64,000 nucleotides of DNA, from positions 78,550,607 to 78,614,606 of the forward strand of contig CM077005.1 in NCBI GenBank assembly GCA_039090855.1, read 5' to 3'. Position 1 is the first letter of the stretch, and every line of letters starts with the position of its first letter. A program made the translations under genes and the position numbers. The notes under the pieces were generated by a model, which made no database searches, had not been told where the DNA came from, and saw only the letters and a list, made by a program, of their open reading frames with translations. Positions 53,730-64,000 of this stretch are shown here, one piece after another. Source of the DNA: Macrothele yani (lineage: Eukaryota; Arthropoda; Arachnida; Araneae; Macrothelidae).

Positions 53730-56160
53730 TATATTTCTTCTGTTCGATTAACACTAGACGAAATTTAACTTTCTCGAAACTAACCTTATATAAAAAAAAA
53801 TAGTCTTTGCCAATTATGAAAAAAGTGTAAAACAACTCATTAAGAAAACTATTTTTGGGAAAAGTATGAAATTTTAGTTTATGTCATGATAATAAATGTT
53901 GGTGAGACTTATTCTAAAGTTAAAAAATATATCTGAAGTTTTTGTTACATTTCTGATATTAGGAAAGTTTGTATGGAAATGTGAGAGTGATCGAGTCGAA
54001 AAGAAACAAGTTTGTTGGAATGAAACAGGAAAAAAGTACTACAAAGAAAAAAAATCGAAGTACAGTGTAAAGCAAAGTTAAACAAAATACGTAAACGTAG
54101 AACAGTTTTTCGAAAAATAGATTAAGTCGTTATACAGAGAAAAGAACTTTCTTAAAAAAATTATTACATTTGTTTGGAGAAATTCGATATTTTAGATACA
54201 TGTTGAGAATAGCTGCTCTTCTGGTGAGTTAGGAAATTGCTATGTAGGGGAAAAATGTTTGCTAAGAATACGATGTTTAGTGGAAGTACGGACTTGGTCG
54301 CTATGTCTCCAGAATGAATGTTTTTTCTGTTGATTTAGAAAAAATATACTGAAAATATATTGCAAAGGATATAAATTTTATCGTAAGAAATAATGCTTTA
54401 GAATGAATGTCTTGACAATGAATGCTTTTCCTGTTGGGTCAGTTAAAGAAAAGTATAGCAAATTAGGATAGAATGAAAAAATATGAATATTTCACATACA
54501 TGCAGGTTTTTAGGAATACTTAAGTGAGTTGGAAAGTGAGGGAAACAAAAATTCTGAAGTGTTTGGTACATCTTGTGATATCAATTTGTTAAGAAACGTT
54601 TACTCAAATGAAATGAAAAAAATAAAGTCATAGTAAAGAAAATACTACTACAATCGAATTTTAACTGTCATAGATCTGTATATTTCTCGTATACCCACGA
54701 AAAGGTAAGATAGAAAAATTTATTAAGTTATACATTAAAAGAAAGAAAGAAAAGTTGCTTACATATGAAAAAGAAATAATAATGAAGAAACGCCTGTTGA
54801 AAAGAAATAGAAAAGTAAAGTTGGAATAAAGAAAATACTGTTGCAGTCCAATTTTTACCACTACAGATCTGTATATTTCTCATAAATGTAAGCTTTTAGG
54901 AATACTTAAAAGTGAATTTTGAAAAAATATTACGTTACATGAAGAAACAAAACAAAATATCTGAAGTTTTGCTACATGTTGTGATATCAAGTCGTTAAAA
55001 AACGTTGTTTGAAATGAAATGAAAAAATAAAGTCTGAATCGTGAACATATAATGATATTCAAAACACAAAAATAGGGGAAAATGCGAAAAAAAAAAAAAA
55101 TAGGGGAAAATGCGAAAAAAAAATGTTTGTCTGAAAGAAATGTAAAAATAAAGAAAATACTATTTCAGTCGAATTTTTAACTGCTATAGATATGTATATT
55201 TCTCGTACATACACGAAACAGCGATGTAAAAAATAAATTAAGTCACATTTAAAGCAAGTAAGAAAAAAATAGTTTAAGAGGAGAAAAAATAAATATGAAG
55301 TTTTGTCACATCCGGAAATTCAAGTCGTTAAGAAACGTTGGTTGAAATGAAAAATATAAAGTCAGAATATAGGTATGAGGTAGTTAGCAAAGTTTGAAAT
55401 AAAATAATGGACGAATACGCGAACATAGAATGATATTCAAAACATTGATTAAGTTAGATAGCGGGAATTGAGAAGAAAAAACGCCTGTTGGAAAGAAAGT
55501 AAAAATACAGTAAGAATGGAGAAAATATTGTTTCAGTCGAATTTTAACTACTATAGATGAAAGAAATGGAATAATATAGTAAGAATGAAGAAATATTGTT
55601 TCAATCGAATTTTAACTACTATAGATTCGTATATTTCTTGTACACACATAGAAAAGTAATAAGATAGAAAAATAGATTAAACCATACATTAAAAGCAAGT
55701 AAGAAAAAAAAACAGTTTCAGAGGGAAAAAATTAAAAATCTGAAGTTTTGTAACACCTTGTGGAACAGATATCAAGTCGTTAAGAAACGTATGTTGGGTT
55801 AAATCTAAAAAAAAAAGATACTGTTAGGAACGAATTTTATGTATATCTGCTATAGATCTGTATATTTCTTGCGCAAACATGAAACATCTATATAAAAAAC
55901 CAGATTAAGTCATACATTAAAAACAAGTAAGAAAAGTTCTTTGCGTAGGAAAAAGAAATAATAATGAAGAAACGTTGGCTTGTTTAAATCAGAAAAAATA
56001 AAGCCTTGATAAAAGTAGTTGTTAGATTGAAAAGTAAGAAAATAAAATAATGATGGTACATCGATAAGTTTAACGAGTATGCAAGCATTTAGAAAAAAAG
56101 TAGATTAAGATAATGGATTAAAAGGTACATTTCACTGATTAATCATAAAAGAAAATACGG
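53730..56160. repeat. Strand-skewed AT-rich degenerate repeats, right arm
   Basis: Mirror of the left-arm region, here A-rich on the plus strand. CTATAGATCTGTATATTTCT-like phrases recur near 54,668, 54,860, 55,180, 55,620 and 55,846. It is shorter than the left because it lacks the ~800 bp duplication. Confidence 0.7.
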
Positions 56161-56458
56161 ATAGATAAAAAAAAATATTTTAACTATGTATAAAACATTG
56201 CGGCTTTGTATGGCGGAAAAAGGTACACGTTAAAAAATGTAACAGAAAATGTCATGAACATTTTCTGTTACGTTAATAAACAATCGTGTTTTAAGATTAT
56301 GTCTGCAGCACAAAACTTTGGAAAACGTCTTTATGTTGGAACGTCCGTTGAAAATGCGTGAAGTCTCCTCAAAGAAAATAAAAAAATCGTTACGTTGAAG
56401 AATTATGAATATAAAATGGGAAATTAGGGGGAAAAATAAGGAATAAATTCGTTGCAAA

Positions 56459-57678
56459 ATGATCAGGTTATTGAAAAAGTCAGTCTTGGAACTTAATGTG
56501 TCTACAGAATCTCAAATGACGTCAACCCCCGACCCCGCGGTGGAAATGGCGTTGGCTGATGTCATATCTGCTATCACGACATGCGTCACACATCATAGTC
56601 ACTCTCCCAAAACACGTGTCATACAAAGTTTTCTGAGTCAAAGAGAAAATGGTGAGTCATCCCAAAACACATGTCGGATAAAAGATAGCGGAACATGAAT
56701 AAACAGGAACGAAATTTTTTCAAACAAAGCCTTTTCTCGTCTAAATTAAAGTTGGAGGAAAGAAAAATATAAGAATTAAAAAAATAACGCAACGTCTATA
56801 AAAATTCTTAGTTAAAAAAACGTAACAGAAAATGTCATGAACACGTAAATACGTTAATAAACAATCGTGTTTTAAGATTATGTCTGCAGCACAAAACTTT
56901 GGAAAACGTCTTTATGTTGGAACGTCCGTTGAAAATGCGTGAAGTCTCCTCAAAGAAAATAAAAAAATCGTTACGTTGAAAAATTATGAATATAAAATGG
57001 GAAATTAGGGAAAAAATAAGAAATAAATTCGTTGCAAAATGATCAAGTTATTGAAAAAAAATCAGTCTTGGAACTTAATGTGTCTACAGAATCTCAAATG
57101 ACGTCAACCCCGTGGAGGAAATGGCGTTGGCTGATGTCATGTCTGCTATAACGACATGCGTCACCCGGCATAGTCACTCGTCCCAAAACACGTGTCATAC
57201 AAAATTTTCTGAGTCAAAGAGAAAATGATGACTCATCCCAAAACACATGGCTCGCAAAAGATAGCGGAACATGAATCAACAGGAACGAAATCTTTTCAAA
57301 CAAAGCCTTTCCTTGTCTAAATTAAAATTGTAGGAAAGAGAAATATAAGAATTAAAAAAATAATGCAACGTCTATAAAAATTATAACACCTCACGGAGTT
57401 CTAAAAATATAAATTTAATAAAACAAATTTGAGGAAATGCTTCGATTGAAAAAACTTCCTTCAAAAATTTGACAAAGTCCAGTAAATCTCCCGAGAAAAT
57501 AAAAATAATAAATAAAGCCGACCCCGCTGAGGAGAAAACGACGTTGGCTGATGTCATGTCTGCTATCACGAATGCGTCACTCATCATAATGACTCATCCC
57601 AAAACACGTGTCATACAAAATTTTCTTAGTCAAAGAGAAAATTGTGACTCATCCGAAAACACATGGCTCACAAAATGA
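56459..57678 (+). CDS. Repeated small reading frame, right arm (three copies)
   Basis: Mirror of 44,692-45,344 with one extra copy caused by a ~580 bp tandem duplication. The duplication is visible from TCGTGTTTTAAGATTATGTC recurring at about 56,285 and 56,865. Frames: 56,459-56,698 (79 codons) and 57,469-57,678 (69 codons), with a broken version between. The shared peptide ALADV(M/I)SAIT is followed by KTRVIQ(N/S)FLSQREN. Function unknown. Confidence 0.25.
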
Positions 57679-58169
57679 CAACGTGGTGAAACTAAAATGG
57701 CGGAACATGAATCAACGGGAACGAAATCTTTTCAAACAAAGCCTTTCCTCGCCTAAATTAAAATTGGAGGGAGGACAAATATAAGAATTAAAAAAATAAT
57801 GCAACGTCTATAAAAATTATAACACCTCAGGGAATTCCTGAAAATATAAATTTAATAAAAAAAAACATATTGGAAAGACTTCCTTCGAAAATTTGTCAGC
57901 GTCCAATAAATCTCCCGAGAAAATAAAAAAAATACTGCAACGTCTATAAAAATTATAATACCTCAGGGAATTCCTGAAAATATAAATTTAATAAAATAAA
58001 TTAGAGAGAAAAAATAAGACAAAAAAATACGAGTAAAAAAAATTGGAAACGACAAAAAAACTTCCTTCAAAAATTTGACAAAGTCCAGTAAATATCCCGA
58101 GAAAATTAAAAAAATATAAATATTGGAAAGACTTCTTAAAAATTTGTCAACCTCCAATAAATCTCCCGA

Positions 58170-58600
58170 GAAAAGTTCCAAAAAGCACCGCTAGGGGGGC
58201 AACGAAAACCCCATTTCCCCCACTCGGTCGTTGCCATCTCTCAAAGATCCATTAAAAGTTCCAAAAAGCACCGCTAGAGAGCAGCACATCGAGTTGACAT
58301 CCCCCTATATCCACCCCCTTTCTCCCACTCGGTCGTTGCCATCTCTCTAAAATCCATCGAAAGTTCCAAGAAGCACCGCTAGGGGCAGCACATCTCCTGT
58401 CTCCCACTCGGTCGTAGCCATCGCTCAAAAACAAAGGTCCAACGTAATAATAAAGTTCTAAGAAGCACCGCTAGGGGCAGCACATCTCCTTTCCCCGACT
58501 CGGTCGTTGCCATCTTTCAAAGATCCATCGAAAGTTCCAAAAAGCACCGCTAGGGGCAGCACATCGACCCAACACACTAGCGTGATCTGCCACGCCCCCA
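58170..58600. repeat. Outer ~80-105 bp tandem array, right arm
   Basis: Mirror image of 43,790-44,200: CACCGCTAGG near 58,185, 58,269, 58,375, 58,467 and 58,548. The flanking CACGCCCC repeats (58,590-58,650) are also mirrored at 43,730-43,780, with a small insertion here. Confidence 0.8.
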
Positions 58601-58711
58601 CATCCTTCGGGCACACGCCACGCCCCCATCCTTCTGCCGCAAGCCACGCCCCTTGTTCCTTCTGTAGAAGGAGCTGCTCTTTGCCCCAGAATCGGTCATT
58701 TTATACTACTT

Positions 58712-59154
58712 ACGGGATTTTTTAAATCGAATAGTCTTTTACATAGAGATATACGCTGACTCGTCTAATATCTCTGGTGGCAGAATTTTTAATAATGGAA
58801 AAGTAGAAATTTGTGAAAATTATTCTTCATAAAAAGGGTGATGAAAAGGGAATTTTTCAAATACGCACAACTTCTCGCAGTGACAGACTTGGGGTTACCG
58901 GAGCCCTGCGCACAGCATCAGTTTTGGGGGCCCCTCACTTTTCAACAAAAAGGGGGTCAAGGGAGCCTTGCTCCCCGAAAGTGTTTATTTTTCTATTGTT
59001 TTGGGTTAAAATGTGACTTACATCTAAAAAATGCTTTAATTTTTTCTTCTATGTTTTCATTAACTTTTACTTTTTTTCTGGTGGATTTCAAAAACTTCCA
59101 TCCCCCTCACCGCCCTCGAAAAGAAATCTACATACGCCTGTGCCCATCATCCTT
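58712..59154. other. Unassigned spacer right of palindrome
   Basis: No gene recognised. It contains G- and C-runs near 58,925-58,960 (GGGGGCCCC, GGGGGTCAAGGGAGCC). The boundary with PLE 3 lies near 59,155-59,170. Confidence 0.4.
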
Positions 59155-61763
59155 GAAAGAGAATTTGATATCCGCGTCACAACTCGGTTACAGCGTGAAA
59201 CAAAGCAAAGAAAGAAAACACCAAATAGATTACAAATACATATTCACCGAAGTGAAAAATAAGCACAGGGTCCGTTATCACCCCCGCAGTAGGGTACTTC
59301 GCACGACATAAAAAATTAAATAAGCGAATCCACGGTGCATGTACATGTGCAGGTAAGTCATCGTTACAGCATACGTCCTTAAAAACGTCAATATACAAAC
59401 TTTCGGCGAAGAGAGTCATATACCTACCTCTGGTCCTAAGTAATAAATAAGTCTCAGACCATGAGGGCAGATGAGTTCCAGACTTAACCAGGCGTGCAAG
59501 GGCAGTAGTAGTAGATCCAGTCTTTGTAGTGTACTGATGTTCAGTCACTCTAACTCCTAAATTACGAAGAGTGGATCCTATGTACCATGAATTAGGAGCA
59601 GCAGCAACGTCGGTCTTCAAGGGCACACAGTACACGCCCCACTGTTCTTGGATGGGTTTGGGCTCACGATCCTTCCTAAGCATGCTCCGAAGGTTAGAGG
59701 CCACATCACCAAAATCTTTTTTGTGTTTTTTACACACTCTCCGTAATGCATTTGTAACCGGTGGAAAGAAAGACATTGATCCCACATAAGTAATCTGCTC
59801 GCGCTCAACACACAACGAAGACGAATTACTTCTCCTATGCCGAGCACACAACTTTTTCACAATACCAACACCATACCCATGTTCCATCACAATGGTTTTA
59901 ATAAAAAGAAGTTCTTTATTCCGAGCAGCAATGCACGAGGAATGGGTATACGCTCTATTCACCAAAACCTGAATAGCTTCAAGTTCATATCTAGCCGGGT
60001 GGAAAGAGGCGTGTGGAATGATATCAAAAGAACCAACGGCCTTCCGATACACTTCAAAAGTCAAAAAATCCTTATTAACATGTCTGGTGATTAGAAGGTC
60101 CAAGAAAGGGATCTTAAAATTTTCCTCCCATTCTATCGTCAGGTTAATAGTAGGATATTTAGACGACAAAAGGCTTCTAAAAGAAAGCAAAGCATCACCA
60201 GAATGTGGCTAAACAACAAAAACATCATCGATGTAACGCAAGTACAGTGCTGGAACCTTCTCTGCCCTGGCTAAAATATCGTCCTCCAAATCTTGCATGA
60301 TCACCTCTGCCAAAACAGCAGAGAGAGGCGAGCCCATAGGAGTGCCACCTCCCTGACGGTAAATGGTCCCATTGAAGCGAAAAAAGGATCTTTTTGCAAT
60401 AATATTTAAAGCATCGGAAATTGCCTGAACTTGCATTAGGGGAATAGTTCTCAAGTCGGACAACTTAGAAATAATCAAATCGTGAGCTACGTTCAATGGA
60501 ACACTCGGATATAACGATTCCACATCCAATGATGCCAAAATGAAAGAGGAGCCCAAGCCTCTGAATTCTCGAATACGGGCAATGGCCTGGAGGGAACTGG
60601 TGATGGAATAAGGTGAGGATTGGACTAAAGGCCGAAGGTAACGTGCCAATGCCCTCTCTAATGGTCTTAAAGGACTGTTACAACTAGAAACGAGCGGGCG
60701 AAGAGGCAAACCAGGCTTGTGAGTCTTAACGGTGCCAAATATATTGGGAATGGCAGGGCCAACAACACTCCTTAACATAGAATGAATCTCACTAGGCAAC
60801 AAACCCTCTCTTTTAAGGGCTGAAATTTGTCTAATAGTGGCCGAAGTTGGGTCAGAAAGGACAATTGAGTGAGGAATAGTATTAATCACATTGTTCATCT
60901 TCTGAATATAATCCTCCCGATTTAGAATAACGATGTCGTGAGCCTTGTCTGCAACTGTGATAACAATGTTAGGGTTATTTCTCAATTCACACAACTGTTT
61001 CTTCTCTTCACTGTAATACACTGTCATCGCCGAGGGCACCTGAGGCCCAATTTGACTGCAAATCTTCGCAATTTTTTGCCTAGCAGAATCCTGGTCTTCC
61101 AAAGGCAAAGCATGAATAATGTTCTCGGTCTCTGTAATGACACGGAAAGCATTAACACCATCGGTGGGGTAGTTGAATTTCGACCCCTATTTAATGCCCG
61201 GACCAGAACTGGATTCAACGAAACATCACTAAAATTGTGAAATTTTAATCGAGGTGCTGAAGACAAATTCTGGGGAAGGGAGGCACCACCTCGTGTGGTA
61301 CCATCAGTGGCTCGAGATACAAGTATTCTTAGCTTATGAATATGTCTACTTTGAATTATTTGCAGCTCAGTGTTCAACATAGAGTTGTGGACAATCATAA
61401 GTCTCTCAAACAGATAGGGGTGGGCCAAATGACCTAGAAAACGGTATGCCAAATATGTACGACGACGCAATGTATCCAAAAGGCAATATTTCAGGCGAAT
61501 TGCCTTCACTAACCGCTTAACTTCCGCATTTCTCAGTACCAAGTTGTCTTGATGCGAGGATGGAACACATCTCAATGCAAGGAAGTTGGAATAATCCGAA
61601 GTTCTCTGCAATTTCTCAGAAAATTAAGGTGCATCTCCTCCACACGCAGTCTTCTTTGAGTATCGAAGAACAAGCCGATTGCGCGTCGCAGTCTAGACGG
61701 TTCACAGAAAAAATGGCAAAAAGCACGTACCATTATATCGTTCCACAGCTTCACAGTCGTCAA
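59155..61763 (-). mobile_element. Penelope-like element 3, nearly complete coding region
   Basis: A minus-strand PLE with a long N-terminal region, reverse transcriptase and C-terminal GIY-YIG endonuclease in the canonical order. The 3' end stops shortly after the stop codon (near GATATCAAATTC), lacking the ~250 bp 3' part that copy 4 keeps. The 5' end abuts the inverted repeat of copy 4 near 61,756, giving head-to-head copies. PLE are known to form tandem or inverted partial copies. Confidence 0.85.
59177..61763 (-). pseudogene. PLE 3 polyprotein: RT plus GIY-YIG, two frameshifts and one stop
   Basis: About 860 codons. The N-terminal part runs from about 61,763 (no ATG at the open-frame start), with a frame change near 61,585, to ALNRGRN near 61,165, where a second frame change occurs. 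RT: TVKTHKPGLPLRPLVSSCNS, LASLDVESLYPSVP (motif A), GGGTPMGSPLSAVLAEVIMQ (motif B) and YLRYIDDVFVV (motif C, catalytic DD). A TAG stop at 60,209-60,211 follows directly. The rest is open to 59,177: LTIEWEENFKIPFLDLL, the linker ITYVGSMSFFPPVTNALRRV, then GIY-YIG (WGVYCVPLK, SWYIGSTLRNLGVRVTEH). Catalytic GVY/YIG, Arg and His positions are present. Few lesions suggest relatively recent insertion. Confidence 0.85.
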
Positions 61764-62141
61764 TCATAAAAGTTACATGCTAAAAATATCAAGAAGAATA
61801 AAAAGGCAGCTGTCTAAGCATGTAGAAAACTACCCAAAACGTACAATTAGAATTCTACTACTAAAAGGCATATTAGGTAAAAACAAGATCTTTCGCAACA
61901 GGCGCCCTGTGCGTCATCAGGTTAAAAGAACTGGCGCTAGGAGAACACACACACTTAATATATAGATAGTCCCGAAGACAACAGCGATCCCGGTGAGTGA
62001 CATGATATCCGCGTCACAACTCGGTTACAGCGAGAAACAAAGCAAAGAAAGAAAACACCAAATAGATTACAAATACATATTCACCGAAGTGAAAAATAAG
62101 CACAGGGTCCGTTATCAACCCCCGCAGTAGGGTACTTTGAT
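61756..62141 (-). repeat. Left inverted repeat of PLE 4
   Basis: Reverse complement of 62,860-63,243 with a few differences (for example CAACCCCCGCAG versus the complement of GCGGGGGTG). It includes ~120 coding bases (KYPTAGV... to TEL and stop) plus the 3' region. Confidence 0.85.
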
Positions 62142-62987
62142 ATCATTCCACACGCCTCTTTCCACCCGGCTAGATATAAACTTGCAGCTATTCGGGCTTT
62201 GGTGAATAGAGCGTATACCCATTCCTCGTGCATTGCTGCTCGGAATAAAGAACTTCTTTTTATTAAAACCATTGTGATGGAACATGGGTATGGTGTTGGC
62301 ATTGTGAAAAAGTTGTGTGCTCAGCATAGGAGAAGTAATTCGTCTTCGTTGTGTGTTGAGCGCGAGCAGATTACTTATGTGGGATCAATGTCTTTCTTTC
62401 CACCGGTTACAAATGCATTACGGAGAGTGTGTAAAAAACACAAAAAAGATTTTGGTGATGTGGCCTCTAACCTTCGGAGCATGCTTAGGAAGGATCGTGA
62501 GCCCAAACCCATCCAAGAACAGTGGGGCGTGTACTGTGTGCCCTTGAAGACCGACGTTGCTGCTGCTCCTAATTCATGGTACATAGGATCCACTCTTCGT
62601 AATTTAGGAGTTAGAGTGACTGAACATCAGTACACTACAAAGACTGGATCTACTACTACTGCCCTTGCACGCCTGGTTAAGTCTGGAACTCATCTGCCCT
62701 CATGGTCTGAGACTTATTTATTACTTAGGACCAGAGGTAGGTATATGACTCTCTTCGCCGAAAGTTTGTATATTGACGTTTTTAAGGACGTATGCTGTAA
62801 CGATGACTTACCTGCACATGTACATGCACCGTGGATTCGCTTATTTAATTTTTTATGTCGTGCGAAGTACCCTACTGCGGGGGTGATAACGGACCCTGTG
62901 CTTATTTTTCACTTCGGTGAATATGTATTTGTAATCTATTTGGTGTTTTCTTTCTTTGCTTTGTTTCACGCTGTAACCGAGTTGTGA
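62142..62987 (+). pseudogene. PLE 4 GIY-YIG endonuclease region, open frame, 5'-truncated
   Basis: The frame has no stop from the truncation point to TGA at 62,985-62,987 (about 280 codons). It is nearly identical to the corresponding part of PLE 3: LVNRAYTHSSCIAARNKELL, ITYVGSMSFFPPVTN, WGVYCVPLK, SWYIGSTLRNLGVRVTEH, SLYIDVFKDVCC. All recognisable GIY-YIG residues are present. The RT is missing, so it cannot move by itself, but the nuclease-containing frame is intact from an internal Met at 62,199. Confidence 0.85.
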
Positions 62988-63243
62988 CGCGGATATCATG
63001 TCACTCACAGGGATCGCTGTTGTCTTCGGGACTATCTATATATTAAGTGTGTGTGTTCTCCTAGCGCCAGTTCTTTTAATCTGATGACGCACAGGGCGCC
63101 TGTTGCGAAAGATCTTGTTTTTACCTAATATGCCTTTTAGTAGTAAAATTCTAATTGTACGTTTTGGGTAGTTTTCTACATGCTTAGACAGCTGCGTTTT
63201 TATTCTTCTTGATATTTTTAGCATGTAACTTTTATGATTGACG

Positions 63244-64000
63244 TCCATGAAGTTAACTGGAGATGGTAAAGTAATCTTGTTGATCCTGGAGAAAGAATCA
63301 GCAATCAGGTTTGCAGAACCAGGAATATACTGAATATCTGTTGTGAATTGTGCAATGTAATCCAGATGACGCATCTGTCTAGGTGAAACATTATCTGATT
63401 TCTGCTGAAAAGCATAGATTAGTGGCTTGTGATCAGTGAAAATGGTGAAGTGTGCGCCTTCCAGCATGTGACGAAAATGTTTCACTGCCGAGTAGGCACC
63501 CAAGAGTTCACGATCATAGGCACTATAGTTTTGGTGTGCTGTATTTAACTTTTGGAGAAGAATGCAAGTGGTTGTCAACCTTCTTGAGTGTGTTGTTGTA
63601 AAACAGCACCAAGTGCAGTATCCGAGGCGTCGACCATTATACCTAACTTAGCATCAGGCATAGGATGTGCTAGAAGAGCCACCTGTGCCAGAGCTTGCTT
63701 ACATTTTGTGAAGAAATCACATGCGTCATCAGGAAAGGTGATTGATCTGTTGTTGTTGTTTTTATTTGAACCTTTAAGATACTCATGCAGTGGTTCCTGC
63801 ACCTGAGCTGCGTGAGGAACAAATCTGCGATAAAAGTTCATGATACCAAGAAACCGACGAAGGTCATGAACGGTGGTAGGTTCAGGGTAAGCTAATAGAG
63901 TGTCCACTCGCTCTTGAAGGGGCATGATACCTTCAGGTGTGATAGTATGACCAAGGAATACTATAATGGACTGACCCAACACACATTTGGAGGGATTGAG
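63244..64000 (-). pseudogene. Ty3/gypsy pol fragment (RT connection and RNase H), runs off the edge
   Basis: The minus strand from the right edge gives the RT thumb/connection (FLGHTITPEGIMPLQERVDT, then TTVHDLRRFLGIMNFYRRFV) and RNase H (LGIMVDASDTALGAVLQQ, FTDHKPLIYAFQQKSD, RQMRHLDYIAQFTTDIQYIP, ADSFSRI), as in Ty3/gypsy elements. A stop after THTQEG near 63,573 and a 1 bp shift near 63,555 break it. The fragment ends at 63,244 where PLE 4 begins. Integrase is absent. RT catalytic motifs would lie beyond the window. Confidence 0.85.

Larger units (their letters stand above)
43661..58711. repeat. 15 kb palindromic element with PC4-like and AlkB-like genes
   Basis: 43,661-51,264 and 51,325-58,711 are reverse complements at high identity. 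Landmarks pair throughout: GTATAAAATGACCGATTCTG at 43,666 with its complement ending 58,706; the PC4-like genes; the AlkB-like fragments; CACACGTGGCGCACAAATCA near the centre. In stretches I compared by eye the arms differ by a few percent, with single-base indels. The left arm has an ~800 bp internal duplication near 46,240-47,040 and the right arm a ~580 bp one at 56,240-56,820. No Tc1, SINE or HH sequence was found inside. No flanking target duplication was recognised. It could be a transposable element, an integrated viral genome relic or an inverted segmental duplication. Confidence 0.9.
61756..63243 (+). mobile_element. Penelope-like element 4, 5'-truncated, flanked by inverted repeats
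   Basis: A plus-strand copy of the same family as PLE 3. The body starts abruptly at about 62,142 (DIIPHASFHPARYKL) and runs through the GIY-YIG domain to the stop and a ~250 bp 3' region ending near 63,243. The last ~385 bp (62,860-63,243: C-terminal codons plus 3' region) is repeated in reverse at 61,756-62,141. The copy is therefore bounded by inverted terminal-repeat-like segments sharing CGTCAATCATAAAAG at the outermost edge. The right edge cuts into the Ty3/gypsy fragment. Confidence 0.85.

Noticed and set aside
43661..58711. Palindrome dismissed as a fold-back read or assembly artefact
   Set aside because: Scattered substitutions, different frameshifts and arm-specific large duplications are not expected from an artefact, although read support still needs checking.
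43661..58711. Polinton/Maverick, herpesvirus-like or nudivirus-like identity for the palindrome
   Set aside because: I see no DNA polymerase, integrase, packaging ATPase, protease or capsid reading frame in either arm.

Overview
The window looks like nuclear DNA of an arthropod. Nothing is prokaryotic: there are no operons, ribosome binding sites or CRISPR. The content is Tc1/mariner, Penelope-like (PLE), RTE-type and other LINE, Helitron, Ty3/gypsy and tRNA-derived SINE sequence, almost all of it degraded. A chelicerate would fit the abundance of Tc1 and PLE relics, but I cannot establish the order. I found no intact ordinary host gene and no intact protein-coding transposon.

Layout: 1-1,770 unassigned. 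1,770-3,710 is the first copy of a dispersed repeat made of ~150 bp units (here called HH, for its hairpin head), carrying a miniature PLE insert. 4,334-6,276 is a Tc1 element split by a ~145 bp tandem array. 7,753-8,714 is a solo LTR. 8,750-12,360 holds HH copies 2 and 3 facing each other around a Tc1 fragment, then a mariner relic. 13,877-15,082 is a Tc1 relic. 15,400-18,425 is a PLE bounded by inverted repeats, with a Tc1 and a SINE inserted in its reading frame. 18,490-20,215 is a LINE relic with one segment amplified as 49 bp repeats. 22,375-23,693 is a complete-looking mariner-type element with two in-frame stops. 25,010-31,036 holds Tc1, SINE, Helitron and RTE relics. 32,941-33,500 is a 93 bp array. 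33,645-35,803 is a mariner-type element with a Tc1 inside its right terminal repeat. 36,410-43,605 holds four more Tc1 relics, two SINE families and HH copy 4.

43,661-58,711 is the most unusual object: a ~15 kb palindrome with two ~7.4-7.6 kb arms around a ~60 bp spacer. Each arm, reading outward, carries a fragment resembling the N-terminal half of an ALKBH2-type AlkB domain, a duplicated CRE/YY1-like promoter block, a ~300-codon gene with a PC4 (transcriptional coactivator p15) ssDNA-binding domain, paired stem-loops shaped like histone mRNA 3' ends, ~4 kb of strand-skewed AT-rich degenerate repeats, a repeated small reading frame, and an outer array with CTCF-like motifs. The arms differ by scattered substitutions, by different frameshifts in the PC4-like gene and by arm-specific duplications of ~580 and ~800 bp. 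This argues for a real, ageing structure and against a fold-back assembly artefact. I recognise no described transposon or virus family with this layout, so it is my main candidate for an undescribed element.

59,155-63,243 holds two PLE copies in opposite orientation (RT plus GIY-YIG endonuclease). They abut a Ty3/gypsy pol fragment that leaves the window at the right edge.

All identities come from reading motifs by eye. No database search or alignment program was run.
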